A DNA stretch of 64,000 bases from Bacteroidales bacterium. GTDB lineage: Bacteria > Bacteroidota > Bacteroidia > Bacteroidales > UBA932. The notes under the pieces are model-generated. The model was not told the origin of the DNA, searched no databases, and saw only the letters and a list, made by a program, of their open reading frames with translations. The DNA is taken from the NCBI GenBank assembly GCA_017458145.1, contig JAFTGA010000006.1, positions 1 through 64,000 on the forward strand, given 5' to 3'. A program made the position numbers and the translations under genes. Below are positions 33,379-43,669 of the stretch, piece by piece (position 1 is the first letter of the stretch; every line of letters starts with the position of its first letter).

Positions 33379-34299
33379 ATGAAAGTCCTCGTTGCCACCC
33401 AGAAGCCCTTTGCGGCCGCAGCGGTCGCGGGCATCCGCCAGATCGTGGAGGAAGCGGGCTATGAACTCGCCCTGCTGGAGAAATACGCCGACCAGGCCGA
33501 CCTGGTCGCAGCCGTCGCCGACGCCGATGCGCTGATCGTCCGCTCGGACAAGGTCACCGCCGAGGTCGTCGCCGCTGCGCCGAAACTCAAGATCGTCGTC
33601 CGCGCGGGCGCCGGCTTCGACAACCTCGACCTGCCTGCCTGTTCTGCCCGCGGCGTCGTAGCGATGAACACCCCCGGCCAGAACGCCAACGCCGTGGCCG
33701 AACTCGCCGTCGCGCTGATGATCTTCATGGCGCGCACGCAGTTCACCCCGGCCACGGGCTCCGAGGTCCAGGGCAAGACCCTGGGCATCCAGGCCTTCGG
33801 CAATGTCGGCCGCCTGGTGGGCGCCAAGGCCGCTGCGCTCGGGATGAAGGTCAAGGCCCTCGATCCGTTCCTCACCCCGGAGCAGATCCGTGCCGGCGGC
33901 GCCGAGCCCGTGGAGACGCTCGACGAACTCTATTCCGGCAGCGACTACCTGTCCCTGCACATCCCCGCTACGCCGCAGACCGTCGGAAGTATCGGCTATG
34001 ACCTGATGATGAAGATGCCGAAGGGGGCCACGCTCGTCAACACCGCCCGCAAGGAGGTCATTGACGAGGCCGGCCTGGAGAAGGCCCTTGCCGAGCGGCC
34101 GGATCTCAAGTACGTTGCCGACGTGGCGCCGGACAACCTCGCCGCCCTGCAGGAGCAGTTTGGCCTGCGCGTCTTCGCCACGCCCAAGAAGATGGGCGCC
34201 CAGACCGCCGAGGCCAACGTCAACGCGGGTCTCGCCGCTGCGCGCCAGATCGTTTCGTTCTTCAAGGACGGCTGCACGAAGTTCCAGCTGAACAAGTAA
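33379..34299 (+). CDS. serA: D-3-phosphoglycerate dehydrogenase
   Basis: This 306-aa NAD-dependent D-2-hydroxyacid dehydrogenase catalyses the first step of serine synthesis. The Rossmann motif is TLGIQAFGNVGRLVGAKAAA (about residues 134-153), a GxGxxG variant with AFGNVG. The catalytic region has LSLHIPATPQTVGSIGYDLM and ATLVNTARKEVIDEAGLEKA. The usual catalytic His near the C-terminus is not obvious in VADVAPDNLAALQEQFGLRV. The ACT regulatory domain of longer SerA proteins is absent, as in the short Bacteroidales form. A terminator follows at 34323. Confidence 0.9.
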   Translation: MKVLVATQKPFAAAAVAGIRQIVEEAGYELALLEKYADQADLVAAVADADALIVRSDKVTAEVVAAAPKLKIVVRAGAGFDNLDLPACSARGVVAMNTPGQNANAVAELAVALMIFMARTQFTPATGSEVQGKTLGIQAFGNVGRLVGAKAAALGMKVKALDPFLTPEQIRAGGAEPVETLDELYSGSDYLSLHIPATPQTVGSIGYDLMMKMPKGATLVNTARKEVIDEAGLEKALAERPDLKYVADVAPDNLAALQEQFGLRVFATPKKMGAQTAEANVNAGLAAARQIVSFFKDGCTKFQLNK

Positions 34300-34322
34300 T
34301 TTCCTCGAAAAGGACGCAATTT

Positions 34323-34363
34323 GAGGACGGGAAGCAGAAAAATTGCTTCCCGTCCTCATTTCA
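34323..34363 (+). terminator. Intrinsic terminator of the yigZ-serC-serA region
   Basis: GAGGACGGGAAGCA (34323-34336) and TGCTTCCCGTCCTC (34344-34357) form a perfect 14-bp stem around GAAAAAT. A short ATTTC tail follows. Confidence 0.75.
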
Positions 34364-34415
34364 GGGCCGTCCTGAGGAAACCCGCAGATTATTTGGAGTT
34401 CTGCTTAAAAATTCG

Positions 34416-34423
34416 TATCTTCG
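34416..34423 (+). promoter_or_regulatory. Possible -7 box of the DUF1015 gene
   Basis: TATCTTCG has one mismatch to TAnnTTTG and lies 20 bases before the ATG at 34444. A second near-match, TAGTTTCG, lies at 34428-34435, 8 bases before the same ATG. Confidence 0.35.
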
Positions 34424-34443
34424 GATATAGTTTCGAATGGAAT

Positions 34444-35685
34444 ATGGTACGAGTCAAACCTTTTGCGGCCCTGCGGCCGCCCAAAGGCATCGTGACGGAA
34501 GTCGCGGCGCCGCCCTATGACGTCTTGAACTCTGAAGAGGCGAAGCGGATGGCGGGGGAGAAGTCCCTGCTGCACATCACCAAGCCCGAGATCGACTTTG
34601 ACCCCATCGCCGGAGAACACGAACAGCGGACCTACGACCGCGCCGTGGAGAATTTCCGCCTCTGGCAGAACCGCGGTTGGCTCATGCGTGACGCCAAGCC
34701 CTGCTACTATGTCTATGCCCAGACGATGGACGGCCGGACGCAGTACGGCCTCGTACTCTGCGCCCATACGGATGATTATGCCTCCGGTGCCATCAAGAAG
34801 CACGAACTGACCCGCAAGGACAAGGAGGATGACCGGATGATCCACGTCCGCATCCAGAACGCCAATATCGAGCCGGTCTTCTTCTCCTTCAAGGACAACG
34901 CCGGGCTGAATGCGATCGTGTCCGCCACCGTGGCGAAGCCCTCCGAATTCCGCTTTACGGACGAGAACGGTTTCGGCCACGAACTTTGGGTGATCGATGA
35001 CGATGCGCAGATTGCGCGCATCACGGAGATCTTCACCACGGAGGTCCCCGCTTTCTATGTGGCCGACGGCCACCACCGTACCGCCGCTGCCGCCCGCGTA
35101 GGCGCGGAGAAGCGGGAGCAGAATCCGGCCCATACCGGGGATGAAGAATACAATTTCTTCATGGCTGTCTGCTTCCCGGAAAGCCAGCTCAAGATCATCG
35201 ACTACAACCGCGTGGTGAGGGACCTGAACGGGATGGACGCCGGGACGCTCCTGGAGCGTCTTGCGGAGGACTTTGCTGTTGAGGAGAAAGGGACGGAGAT
35301 CTACCATCCCGCCGCCCTGCACAATTTTTCGATGTACCTTGGCGGCAAGTGGTATTCGCTCACGGCGAAGCCCGGCCGCTATGACGACACCGACCCGATC
35401 GGCGTGCTGGACGTGACGATCCTGTCAGGGCTCGTATTGGACAAACTGCTCGGGATCAAAGACCTGCGCACCGATAAGCGCATCGACTTCGTCGGTGGCA
35501 TCCGCGGGCTCGGCGAGCTCTCCCGCCGCGTGGACAGCGGCGAGATGGCCGTGGCATTCGCGTTGTATCCCGTCTCCATGGCGCAGCTGACCGCCATCGC
35601 GGACAGCGGCCGGATCATGCCGCCCAAGACGACGTGGTTCGAGCCCAAATTGCGCTCCGGACTCGCCATTCACACTTTAGACTGA
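34444..35685 (+). CDS. DUF1015 family protein
   Basis: This is a 413-aa cytoplasmic protein. It opens with MVRVKPFAALRPPKGIVTEV and AAPPYDVLNSEEA, and has the central motif FYVADGHHRTAAAARVGAEK (about residue 205), both characteristic of DUF1015. The biochemical function is unproven; the family is often next to serA/serC in Bacteroidales, which suggests a link to serine metabolism. The start at 34444 follows the promoter box; an upstream reading would extend into the terminator hairpin. The recQ start is 7 bases downstream. Confidence 0.9.
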   Translation: MVRVKPFAALRPPKGIVTEVAAPPYDVLNSEEAKRMAGEKSLLHITKPEIDFDPIAGEHEQRTYDRAVENFRLWQNRGWLMRDAKPCYYVYAQTMDGRTQYGLVLCAHTDDYASGAIKKHELTRKDKEDDRMIHVRIQNANIEPVFFSFKDNAGLNAIVSATVAKPSEFRFTDENGFGHELWVIDDDAQIARITEIFTTEVPAFYVADGHHRTAAAARVGAEKREQNPAHTGDEEYNFFMAVCFPESQLKIIDYNRVVRDLNGMDAGTLLERLAEDFAVEEKGTEIYHPAALHNFSMYLGGKWYSLTAKPGRYDDTDPIGVLDVTILSGLVLDKLLGIKDLRTDKRIDFVGGIRGLGELSRRVDSGEMAVAFALYPVSMAQLTAIADSGRIMPPKTTWFEPKLRSGLAIHTLD

Positions 35686-35692
35686 TACTTTT

Positions 35693-37906
35693 ATGACACC
35701 GGACCCGGCACAGATCCGAAAGACGCTGAAGGAGTTTTTCGGCTACGACGCTTTCAAGGCAGACCAGGAACAGATCATCCGGCACCTGATTGGAGGGGGT
35801 GATGCCTTCGTCCTGATGCCCACCGGAGGCGGCAAGTCGCTGTGCTACCAGCTGCCGGCTCTGGTGATGGAAGGGACTGCAATCATCATTTCCCCGCTGA
35901 TCGCCCTGATGAAGAACCAGGTCGACCTGCTGCGCGGCTTCGTGGCCGGTGACGGGAGCATTGCGCACTTCCTGAACTCTTCGCTGACCCGCCAGCAGAT
36001 CGACGAGGTGCGCGAGGACCTGCTGTCCGGAAGGACCCGGCTCCTCTACGTGGCGCCGGAGTCGCTGACCAAGGAGGAGAACGTGACGCTGCTGCGGGAG
36101 GTCAGAATCTCCTTCTATGCCGTGGACGAGGCGCATTGCATTTCCGAATGGGGCCACGACTTCCGTCCGGAATACCGCCGCATCCGTGCGCTGGTGGACC
36201 AGATCGGCCGCGCGCCGATCATCGCCCTGACGGCTACGGCCACGCCCAAGGTCCAGAGCGACATCCTCAAGAATCTGGGCATCCCGGATGCCGCCGTGTT
36301 CAAGTCCTCCTTCAACCGGCCGAACCTCTACTACGAGATTCGCGACAAGGTGGATCCGGAAAAGGACCTGATCAAGTTCATCCGCCAGCACGCCGGCAAA
36401 TCCGGCATCATTTACTGCCTGAGCCGCAAGAAGGTGGAGGAGATGGCCGAACTGCTCTGCATCAACGGCATCCAGGCGCTGCCGTACCACGCCGGGCTGG
36501 AGGCGAAGGTGCGTGCCGAGAACCAGGATAAGTTCCTGATGGAGGAGGTGCAGGTGATCGTGGCGACGATCGCGTTCGTCATGGGCATCGACAAGCCGGA
36601 CATCCGCTTCGTGATCCACTATGATATCCCCAAGAGCATCGAGAGCTACTATCAGGAGACGGGGCGTGCCGGCCGTGACGGCCAGGAAGGCATCTGCATC
36701 GCTTACTACAGTTATAAGGACATCCAGAAACTGGAGAAGTTCATGCAGGGCAAGCCCGTCGCGGAGCAGGAGATCAGCCGCCAGCTGCTTTCCGAGGTGC
36801 TGGCCTACGCCGAGTCGAGCCAGTGCCGCAGGAAGTTGCTGCTCAATTATTTCGGGGAGGATTATACGGAGGAGAACTGCCGCTGCTGCGACAATTGCGT
36901 CCATCCCAAGCCCACCTTCGACGGCCGGAAGGAGATGCAGTTGGTGATCCGCCTTGTCCAGGCGCTGCCGGAGCATTTCAAGCTCGACCATCTGGCCAAC
37001 ATCCTGGCCGGGGTGTCCAACTCGCTGATCAAGTCCTACAAGCACGACGAGCTCGAGTTCTTCGGGGCCGGGAAGGGACATTCCGAGAAGTTCTGGTGCA
37101 CGGTGATCCACCAGGGGCTGACCGCCCACCTGCTGGCCAAGGAGATCGAGGCGTATGGCCTGATCCATGTGACGGAGCTGGGCCTGAAGTTCCTCGCGGA
37201 GCCGTGGGAGCTCCGTCTCGTGGAAGACCGTGTGTTCAGCGGAGGCGGGGACGAGGAAGAGGATGAGGAGGCCGCCGCAGCCGCCGTGGCGATGCGCGCC
37301 GGCGGCGGGGCGGGGGATCCCGTGCTGCTGTCGATGCTCAAGGACCTGCGCAAGGACCTGGGCAAGCGGCTCAAGCTCCAGCCCTGGATCATCTTCGGCG
37401 ATCCGGCGCTGGAGGATATGGCCATCCTCTATCCCGAGACCTTCGAGGAGCTCAAGAACTGCCAGGGCGTGGGCGAAGGCAAGGCCCGCAAGTTCGGCGA
37501 AGAATTCATCAGGCTGATCAAGAAATACGTGGATGAGAATGAGATTGAGCGCCCCGACGACTTCGTGGTGAAGTCCGCGCCCAACAAGTCCGCATCCAAG
37601 GTGGCCATCATCCAGAGCATCGACCGCCGCCTGGCGCTCGAGGACATTGCCGCGGCCCGCGGGATGGAGATGGACGAACTGCTGGGCGAGATCGAGGCCA
37701 TCGTCTCCAGCGGCACCAAACTCAATCTGGACTACTATATCGAGGAGAATCTGGACGAGGAGATCGTCCAGGAGATCTACGACTATTTCAAGAATGAAGC
37801 CACCTCGGATGACATCCAGGCCGCCATCGACGCCCTCGGGCCGGACTACTACGAGAATGAGGTGCGCCTCGTCCGGCTGAAATTCCTCTGTGAGATTGCA
37901 TCGTGA
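35693..37906 (+). CDS. recQ: ATP-dependent DNA helicase RecQ
   Basis: This 737-aa superfamily 2 3'-5' helicase takes part in recombination and replication repair. Walker A is LMPTGGGKSLCYQLPALV near residue 42, and the DExH box is FYAVDEAHCISEWGHDFRPE near 142. Motif VI lies in SYYQETGRAGRDGQEGICIA. The RQC zinc cluster is CRRKLL...ENCRCCDNC near residues 380-402. An HRDC domain spans about 540-615 (LKLQPWIIFGDPALEDMAIL). An acidic, Ala-rich linker and a further C-terminal extension are present. The stop overlaps the GTG start of dnaG. Confidence 0.95.
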   Translation: MTPDPAQIRKTLKEFFGYDAFKADQEQIIRHLIGGGDAFVLMPTGGGKSLCYQLPALVMEGTAIIISPLIALMKNQVDLLRGFVAGDGSIAHFLNSSLTRQQIDEVREDLLSGRTRLLYVAPESLTKEENVTLLREVRISFYAVDEAHCISEWGHDFRPEYRRIRALVDQIGRAPIIALTATATPKVQSDILKNLGIPDAAVFKSSFNRPNLYYEIRDKVDPEKDLIKFIRQHAGKSGIIYCLSRKKVEEMAELLCINGIQALPYHAGLEAKVRAENQDKFLMEEVQVIVATIAFVMGIDKPDIRFVIHYDIPKSIESYYQETGRAGRDGQEGICIAYYSYKDIQKLEKFMQGKPVAEQEISRQLLSEVLAYAESSQCRRKLLLNYFGEDYTEENCRCCDNCVHPKPTFDGRKEMQLVIRLVQALPEHFKLDHLANILAGVSNSLIKSYKHDELEFFGAGKGHSEKFWCTVIHQGLTAHLLAKEIEAYGLIHVTELGLKFLAEPWELRLVEDRVFSGGGDEEEDEEAAAAAVAMRAGGGAGDPVLLSMLKDLRKDLGKRLKLQPWIIFGDPALEDMAILYPETFEELKNCQGVGEGKARKFGEEFIRLIKKYVDENEIERPDDFVVKSAPNKSASKVAIIQSIDRRLALEDIAAARGMEMDELLGEIEAIVSSGTKLNLDYYIEENLDEEIVQEIYDYFKNEATSDDIQAAIDALGPDYYENEVRLVRLKFLCEIAS

Positions 37907-39903
37907 TACCGCAGGAGACCGTCAATCTGATTCTGGACACCGCGCAGATCGCGGATGTGGTGAGCGATTACGTGACGCTGAAGCGCCGCGGGGCCAATTT
38001 CGTGGCCTGCTGCCCGTTCCATAATGAGAAGACGCCTTCCTTCTATGTCTCTCCCTCCAAGGGGATCTACAAATGTTTCGGCTGCGGCAAGGCCGGCACG
38101 GCCGTGGGCTTCGTGATGGAGCAGGAACACTGCTCCTATGTGGAGGCCCTCCGCTATCTGGCCCGCAAGTACCATATCGAGGTCGTGGAGGAGGAGGAAT
38201 CCGCCGAGCAGATTGCCCGGCGGCAGCGCAGCGAGAGCCTGCTGCTGGTCTCGGAATTTGCCGGGAAGTTCTTCAGCGACCAGCTGAAGGGCGGGGAAGG
38301 CCGCGCCGTGGGCTATCAGTACTACCGCCAGCGCGGCATCGAGGATGCGACCATCGCCCGCTGGGGCCTGGGCTGGGCGCCCGGCGGCCGCACGGCTCTC
38401 GTGGATGCCGCCCGCAAGGCCGGATACAAGGACGAATACCTGCTCGGCGCTGGGCTTGCGGTACAGAACGAGGACGGCTCGCTGAGCGACAAGTTCCGGG
38501 AGCGCGTGATGTTCCCGGTCCACTCCGTGAGCGGCCGGGTGATCGCGTTCAGCGGGCGCACGCTCCGTGCGGACAACCCGGCGAAATACGTCAATTCTCC
38601 GGAGACGGAGATCTACATCAAGAGCCGTAACCTGCTGGGTATCTATTTCGCGAAGAGCGAGATCGCCCGCGAAGACCGTTGCATCCTCGTGGAAGGCAAT
38701 GTGGACGTGGTGATGATGCACCAGCTCGGCATCACGAATGTCGTGGCTTCGTGCGGCACTTCGCTGACGGTCGAGCAGGTGCGCCTGATTAAGAAGTTCA
38801 CGGAGAACATCACGATCATGTATGACGGCGACTCCGCCGGCATACACGCCGCGCTGCGCGGCATATCGATGGTGCTCGCCGAAGGGATGAACGTCCGCAT
38901 CGTGCTGCTGCCCGACGGAGAAGATCCCGATTCCTTCTGCCGCAAGCACACCTTGGAGGAGGTGCGCGGGTATATTGCCGGGAATGAGAAAGATTTCGTG
39001 GTGTTCAAGACGGACCTGCTGCTCTCCCAGGCGGCGGGCGACCCGCTGAAGAAGGCGGGGCTGATCAACGATATCGCAGACACGATCGCGCAGATCCCCG
39101 ATGCCGTGAAGCGCTCCACCTACGCGGAGGCCACGGCGCAGCAGTTCGGAATCGAGGTGTCGATCCTGTTCGACCGGATCGCCCGTACGCGCCGCCAACT
39201 GCAGGAGGAGGCCCGCAAGGTGGCCGAACGCGAGGAGCGCCGGCGCCGGGGTGACCAGCCTCCGACGGCCTATGAGACAGTCACCTCCGACCCCGGGGAG
39301 CAGCCGGAGACGGCGCCGGAGCAGGCATCCTCCTGGACGGAGGAAAACCGCATCCTGGCGCCGGCGGAGCGGGAACTGCTGTATTTCCTGCTGCGCTACG
39401 GCTGCGAGGAGCTGGACTTCGAGAGCGACTCGGATTACTATAGCGGCAGCGAACTGGACAAGCCCAGCGTGGCGGATTTCATCCGGGATGCCTTCAGCGA
39501 CGGCACGCGTATGGCCAACAGCGCCTACGCCGCCGTGTACGATGCCTATATGGCGCTGTATGAAGACGGATTGGGCCAGGACGAGATCGTGCGCCGTCTG
39601 CTGGATGCGCCGGACCGGCGCGTGGCCTCCGTCACGGCGGAGCTCTCCACGGAGAAATACCGCCTCACGGTGCAGGCCTTCGAGAATGCGCTGACGACCA
39701 CGTCCTCGTGGCTGGTCGCCCAGCTGCCCCGCTCGATCCTGAATTACGCCGACCGCCGGATGCAGGACCGTTACGAGTCGCTGCGGCGCAGCCTGCCGGA
39801 GGCCTCGCCTGACGATGAGGCGGCCATCCTGCAGGAGATGGTCAAGATCCAGGCCGCCCAGCGCCGGATCCGCCGGAAAATGGGAAGAGAAAAAAACAAC
39901 TGA
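37903..39903 (+). CDS. dnaG: DNA primase
   Basis: This 666-aa enzyme makes RNA primers at the replication fork. The zinc-binding domain uses C37, H40, C58 and C61 ([19 protein letters not shown]). The TOPRIM/RNA polymerase domain has [20 protein letters not shown] near residue 265 and [15 protein letters not shown] near 306. The C-terminal DnaB-interaction region is long and charged, as in Bacteroidales. The start is GTG, overlapping the recQ TGA in GTGA, and the [11 protein letters not shown] beginning matches family N-termini. metG follows only 2 bases after the stop. Confidence 0.96.
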   Translation: MIPQETVNLILDTAQIADVVSDYVTLKRRGANFVACCPFHNEKTPSFYVSPSKGIYKCFGCGKAGTAVGFVMEQEHCSYVEALRYLARKYHIEVVEEEESAEQIARRQRSESLLLVSEFAGKFFSDQLKGGEGRAVGYQYYRQRGIEDATIARWGLGWAPGGRTALVDAARKAGYKDEYLLGAGLAVQNEDGSLSDKFRERVMFPVHSVSGRVIAFSGRTLRADNPAKYVNSPETEIYIKSRNLLGIYFAKSEIAREDRCILVEGNVDVVMMHQLGITNVVASCGTSLTVEQVRLIKKFTENITIMYDGDSAGIHAALRGISMVLAEGMNVRIVLLPDGEDPDSFCRKHTLEEVRGYIAGNEKDFVVFKTDLLLSQAAGDPLKKAGLINDIADTIAQIPDAVKRSTYAEATAQQFGIEVSILFDRIARTRRQLQEEARKVAEREERRRRGDQPPTAYETVTSDPGEQPETAPEQASSWTEENRILAPAERELLYFLLRYGCEELDFESDSDYYSGSELDKPSVADFIRDAFSDGTRMANSAYAAVYDAYMALYEDGLGQDEIVRRLLDAPDRRVASVTAELSTEKYRLTVQAFENALTTTSSWLVAQLPRSILNYADRRMQDRYESLRRSLPEASPDDEAAILQEMVKIQAAQRRIRRKMGREKNN

Positions 39904-39905
39904 AT

Positions 39906-41960
39906 ATGGACAAGAAATTCAAGAGAACCCTCGTGACCAGCGCGTTGCCCTATGCGAACGGGCCGGTCCACATCGGCCACCTGGCCGGCGTCTACATCCC
40001 CTCCGACATCTATGTGCGCTATCTGCGGATGCGCGGAGAGGAGGTCCTGCACGTCTGCGGCTCCGACGAGCACGGTGTGCCGATCACCATCAAGGCCCGC
40101 CAGCAGGGCTGCAGCCCGCAGGACATCGTGGACAAGTATCATCGGATCATCAAGGACTCCTTCGAGGGTCTGGGCATCCATTTCGATATCTACGGGCGCA
40201 CTTCCTCCGAGGTGCACGCGAAGAACGCCTCCGGATTCTTCCGCAAACTCTACGACGACGGCAAGTTCGTCACCCGCGAGAGCGAGCAGTATTACGACCC
40301 GGAGGCCGGGACCTTCCTCGCGGACCGCTACATCGTGGGCACCTGCCCCAAGTGCGGCAACGAAGGCGCCTACGGCGACCAGTGCGAGAAATGCGGCAGC
40401 ACCCTCAGCCCCGAAGAACTGATCAATCCGAAGAGCAAGCTCAGCGGAGCGGCTCCGGTCAAGAAGAAGACCACCCACTGGTATCTCCCGCTGCAGGACT
40501 ATGAGCCCTGGCTCCGCGAGTGGATCCTGGAAGGCCATAAAGAGTGGCGGACCAATGTCTACGGCCAGGTCAAGAGCTGGCTGGACGGCGGCCTGCAGCC
40601 GCGTGCCGTCACGCGCGACCTCGACTGGGGCGTGCCCGTGCCCGTGGAGGGCGCCGAGGGCAAGGTCCTCTATGTCTGGTTCGACGCGCCGATCGGCTAC
40701 ATTTCCAACACGCAGGAGCTCCTGCCGGATTCCTGGGAGAAGTGGTGGAAGTCGCCGGACACGCGCCTGATCCACTTTATCGGCAAGGACAACATCGTCT
40801 TCCACTGCATCGTCTTCCCGGCGATGCTCAAGGCATACGGCGATGGCTACATCCTGCCGGAGAACGTCCCCGCCAATGAATTCCTGAACCTGGAGGGCGA
40901 CAAGATCTCGACCTCGCGCGGCTGGGCCGTCTGGGCGCACGAGTACCTGCAGGACTTCCCCGGCAAGCAGGACGTGCTGCGCTATGTGCTCACGGCCAAC
41001 GCCCCGCAGACCTCCGACAATGATTTCAGCTGGAAGGACTTCCAGAACCGCAACAACAACGAGCTCGTGGCCGTGTTCGGCAATTTCGTGAACCGCGCCA
41101 TGGTCCTCACGCACAAGTATTTCGACGGCAAGGTCCCGGCTTGCGGACCGCTGGAGGATATCGACAAGGAGGTCATCGCGCAGATTCCGCTGCTGAAGGC
41201 GTCCATCGAGAAGAACATCGAGACCTTCAAGTTCCGCGAGGCGCTCAAGGACGCGATGGGCATCGCCCGCCTGGGCAACAAGTACATCTCCGATACGGAG
41301 CCCTGGAAGGTCGCCAAGACGGACCTGGACCGCACGGCCACGATCCTGAACATTTCCCTTCAGATCTGCGCGGACCTCGCCATCGCTTTCGAGCCCTTCA
41401 CGCCGTTTGCCGCGGAGCGGCTCCGCGGGATGCTCGGCTCTCCGCTCGACTGGGAAGTGCTCGGACGTCCGCAGGTGCTGCCCGCCGGGCATCAACTGTG
41501 CGACGCCGAACTGCTCTTCGCCAAGATTGAGGACGACGTGATTGACGCCCAGCTGGCGCGTCTGGACAGGATCCGTGCCGAGCGCGAGGCGGCTGCCAGG
41601 GCGGAAGCCGCGAAGCAGGTGGCGCCGCAGAAGGACGAGTGCACGTTCGAGGAGTTCGAGAAGATGGACATCCGCACGGCCACGGTGCTGGAGGCGGAGC
41701 GGGTCCCGAAGACGGACAAACTGCTCAAACTCACGATCGATACCGGCATCGACCGCCGTGTGATCGTGTCCGGCATTGCCGAGTACTACACGCCGGAGGC
41801 GATGGTCGGCAAGCAGATCTGCATCCTGGCGAACCTCAAGCCCCGGACCATTCGAGGCATTGAGAGCCATGGCATGATCCTGATGGCCAAGCAGGGCGAC
41901 GGCTCGATGCGCTTCATCACGCCCCAGGAAGCGGTCGCCAATGGCGCGATTGTTGGATAG
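39906..41960 (+). CDS. metG: Methionyl-tRNA synthetase
   Basis: This 684-aa class I aminoacyl-tRNA synthetase has the HIGH motif in [20 protein letters not shown]. The zinc knuckle is [18 protein letters not shown] (about residues 146-163). A KMSKS-equivalent lies in DKISTSRG near residue 335, with Ile in place of Met. The C-terminal tRNA-binding/dimerisation domain ([20 protein letters not shown]) starts near residue 580, making this the long MetG form. The gene closes a recQ-dnaG-metG run whose members overlap or nearly touch. Confidence 0.96.
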   Translation: MDKKFKRTLVTSALPYANGPVHIGHLAGVYIPSDIYVRYLRMRGEEVLHVCGSDEHGVPITIKARQQGCSPQDIVDKYHRIIKDSFEGLGIHFDIYGRTSSEVHAKNASGFFRKLYDDGKFVTRESEQYYDPEAGTFLADRYIVGTCPKCGNEGAYGDQCEKCGSTLSPEELINPKSKLSGAAPVKKKTTHWYLPLQDYEPWLREWILEGHKEWRTNVYGQVKSWLDGGLQPRAVTRDLDWGVPVPVEGAEGKVLYVWFDAPIGYISNTQELLPDSWEKWWKSPDTRLIHFIGKDNIVFHCIVFPAMLKAYGDGYILPENVPANEFLNLEGDKISTSRGWAVWAHEYLQDFPGKQDVLRYVLTANAPQTSDNDFSWKDFQNRNNNELVAVFGNFVNRAMVLTHKYFDGKVPACGPLEDIDKEVIAQIPLLKASIEKNIETFKFREALKDAMGIARLGNKYISDTEPWKVAKTDLDRTATILNISLQICADLAIAFEPFTPFAAERLRGMLGSPLDWEVLGRPQVLPAGHQLCDAELLFAKIEDDVIDAQLARLDRIRAEREAAARAEAAKQVAPQKDECTFEEFEKMDIRTATVLEAERVPKTDKLLKLTIDTGIDRRVIVSGIAEYYTPEAMVGKQICILANLKPRTIRGIESHGMILMAKQGDGSMRFITPQEAVANGAIVG

Positions 41961-41986
41961 ACAGGCCTTGTGTAATAGACAAGACA

Positions 41987-43132
41987 ATGAAAGTATTGAT
42001 CATTGACGACGAGCGGGCGATCCGCAATTCGCTGGGGGAGATCCTCGGTGACGAAGGCTATGAAGTCGAGACCGCGGAGGACGGGGTGACCGCCCTCGAA
42101 AAGGTGGAGAAAGAGAAATATGACGTGATCTTCTGCGACATCAAGATGCCCGGGATGGACGGGATCGAGGTGCTGGGCAGATTGACGGAAATGGGGGTGG
42201 ATGCTGCCGTGGTGATGATTTCCGGTCACGCCGACATCGAAACGGCCGTGGAGTGCATCAAGAAGGGCGCCTTCGATTTCGTGCAGAAACCCCTCGACCT
42301 CAACCGCATCCTGATCACCATCAAGAATGCCTCCGAACGGGTCGTGCTGGCCACGCAGAACAAAGCCCTCAAGAAGAAGGTCTATGGTGCGGATATGATC
42401 GGGGACTCCGCTCCGATGCAGCATATCCGGGAGATGATCGCCAAAGTGGCGCCCACGGACGCTCGCGTCCTGATCACGGGTCCCAACGGATCGGGCAAGG
42501 AACTCGTGGCCCGCAATCTCCATCAGCAGAGCAACCGCAGCGCGATGCCCTTTGTGGAAGTGAACTGCGCGGCCATTCCGGGCGAACTGATCGAGAGCGA
42601 ACTGTTCGGCCACGAAAAGGGTTCTTTCACCTCTGCCATCAAGCAGCACAAGGGCAAGTTCGAGCAGGCGGACGGCGGCACGCTCTTCCTCGATGAGATC
42701 GGGGACATGAGCCTGGCCGCACAGGCCAAGGTACTTCGCGTGCTCCAGGAGAAGAAACTTTCCCGCGTGGGATCCGACAAGGATATCGTGGTGGATGTGC
42801 GCGTAATCGCCGCCACCAACAAGGATCTGTCGGCGGAGATCCGGGAAGGCCGCTTCCGGGAAGATCTTTTCCACCGGCTCAGCGTCATCGAGATCAAGGT
42901 CCCATCCCTGAATGAACGCCGCGACGATATCCCGGTGCTGATCGACTATTTCCTGACGAAATATACCGACGGCAGCAAACCGCGCAGTTTCTCTCCCGAG
43001 GCGGTGGGACTGCTCAAGCAGAAAGACTGGCGCGGCAACATCCGCGAACTGGACAACGTCGTGGACCGCCTGCTCATACTCGGCGATGAGCCGGTTAACG
43101 CGGATAACGTGCGTGAATTCGTAAATATTTGA
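41987..43132 (+). CDS. Sigma-54-type response regulator lacking a DNA-binding domain
   Basis: This is a 381-aa NtrC-like protein. The receiver domain covers residues 1-120, with the phosphoacceptor Asp51 in DVIFCDIKMPGMDGIEVLG. The AAA+ domain has Walker A TGPNGSGKELVARNLH near 165 and Walker B GGTLFLDEIGDMSLAAQAKV. The loop that contacts sigma-54, normally GAFTGA, is GSFTSA (about residues 212-217). The protein stops right after the C-terminal part of the AAA+ domain (NADNVREFVNI), so the Fis-type HTH is missing. Similar short forms occur in other Bacteroidales as far as I recall. The large NtrY-like kinase at 52540 is a possible partner. Confidence 0.88.
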   Translation: MKVLIIDDERAIRNSLGEILGDEGYEVETAEDGVTALEKVEKEKYDVIFCDIKMPGMDGIEVLGRLTEMGVDAAVVMISGHADIETAVECIKKGAFDFVQKPLDLNRILITIKNASERVVLATQNKALKKKVYGADMIGDSAPMQHIREMIAKVAPTDARVLITGPNGSGKELVARNLHQQSNRSAMPFVEVNCAAIPGELIESELFGHEKGSFTSAIKQHKGKFEQADGGTLFLDEIGDMSLAAQAKVLRVLQEKKLSRVGSDKDIVVDVRVIAATNKDLSAEIREGRFREDLFHRLSVIEIKVPSLNERRDDIPVLIDYFLTKYTDGSKPRSFSPEAVGLLKQKDWRGNIRELDNVVDRLLILGDEPVNADNVREFVNI

Positions 43133-43148
43133 GACATTTTTGCGAATA

Positions 43149-43257
43149 TGCAAAACTCGGTCCTTGGAGGCAGATGGTGGAAAATCATCCAACATCCTTA
43201 GGATTAGAGAATTAAAATCGTAAATTTTTTTCTCTCCACCGGGTGTTGCAAAACTCG
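43149..43257 (+). promoter_or_regulatory. 11-bp direct repeat upstream of the LytTR gene
   Basis: TGCAAAACTCG occurs at 43149-43159 and again at 43247-43257, 98 bp apart, in the 170-bp gap before the LytTR gene. The second copy overlaps the probable -33 region of the promoter box at 43265. The interval also holds an AT-rich stretch (43200-43235) with no gene. A regulator-binding role is only inferred. Confidence 0.4.
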
Positions 43258-43264
43258 TTTCGAA

Positions 43265-43272
43265 TAATTTTG
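43265..43272 (+). promoter_or_regulatory. -7 box of the LytTR gene
   Basis: TAATTTTG is an exact consensus match, with TTG at 43246 as a -33 candidate. It gives a leader of about 25 bases before the ATG at 43303. Confidence 0.5.
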
Positions 43273-43302
43273 TGGCTATAAACCCATTATTATTCCGAAA
43301 CG

Positions 43303-43659
43303 ATGGATAAGAAAAATGCAGGCGACAAGGCCCTCTTCGTAAAAACCGGGTCCGCGATCAAGCGCGTTCTCGGCAGCGAGATTCTGTACATTCAGTGCGA
43401 CGGCAATGTCTCGCACCTCTATCTGCTTGACGGGACGGAGCTTATCTGCGTCAGGCTGCTCAAGCTTTTCGAGGAGGATCTCTCCGGTGCCGGTTTTATC
43501 CGTGTCAACCACAATGTGCTCGTGAACCTCGGGGAGATTGTGGAGATCCGCTACATCAATGCCCGCAAGCGCCAGGTCGTGCTGACCGGCGGCGTAGTCC
43601 TGGATGTTTCATACCGGAAATGGAAGCCCGTCAAGGACGCGCTTCTCGGCCGGAAATAG
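43303..43659 (+). CDS. Standalone LytTR DNA-binding protein
   Basis: This 118-aa protein is almost entirely one LytTR domain (ILYIQCDGNVSHLYLLDGTE, LICVRLLKLFEEDL, FIRVNHNVLVNLGEIVEIRY), with no receiver domain. LytTR domains bind direct repeats in promoters and usually act in two-component systems. Without a receiver, this one must be controlled otherwise, perhaps by partner proteins. It lies 10 bases upstream of a membrane-tethered HTH protein and just after a sigma-54-type regulator. It could bind the TGCAAAACTCG repeats in front of its own gene, which would be autoregulation. Confidence 0.85.
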   Translation: MDKKNAGDKALFVKTGSAIKRVLGSEILYIQCDGNVSHLYLLDGTELICVRLLKLFEEDLSGAGFIRVNHNVLVNLGEIVEIRYINARKRQVVLTGGVVLDVSYRKWKPVKDALLGRK

Positions 43660-43669
43660 TCCGGTACCG

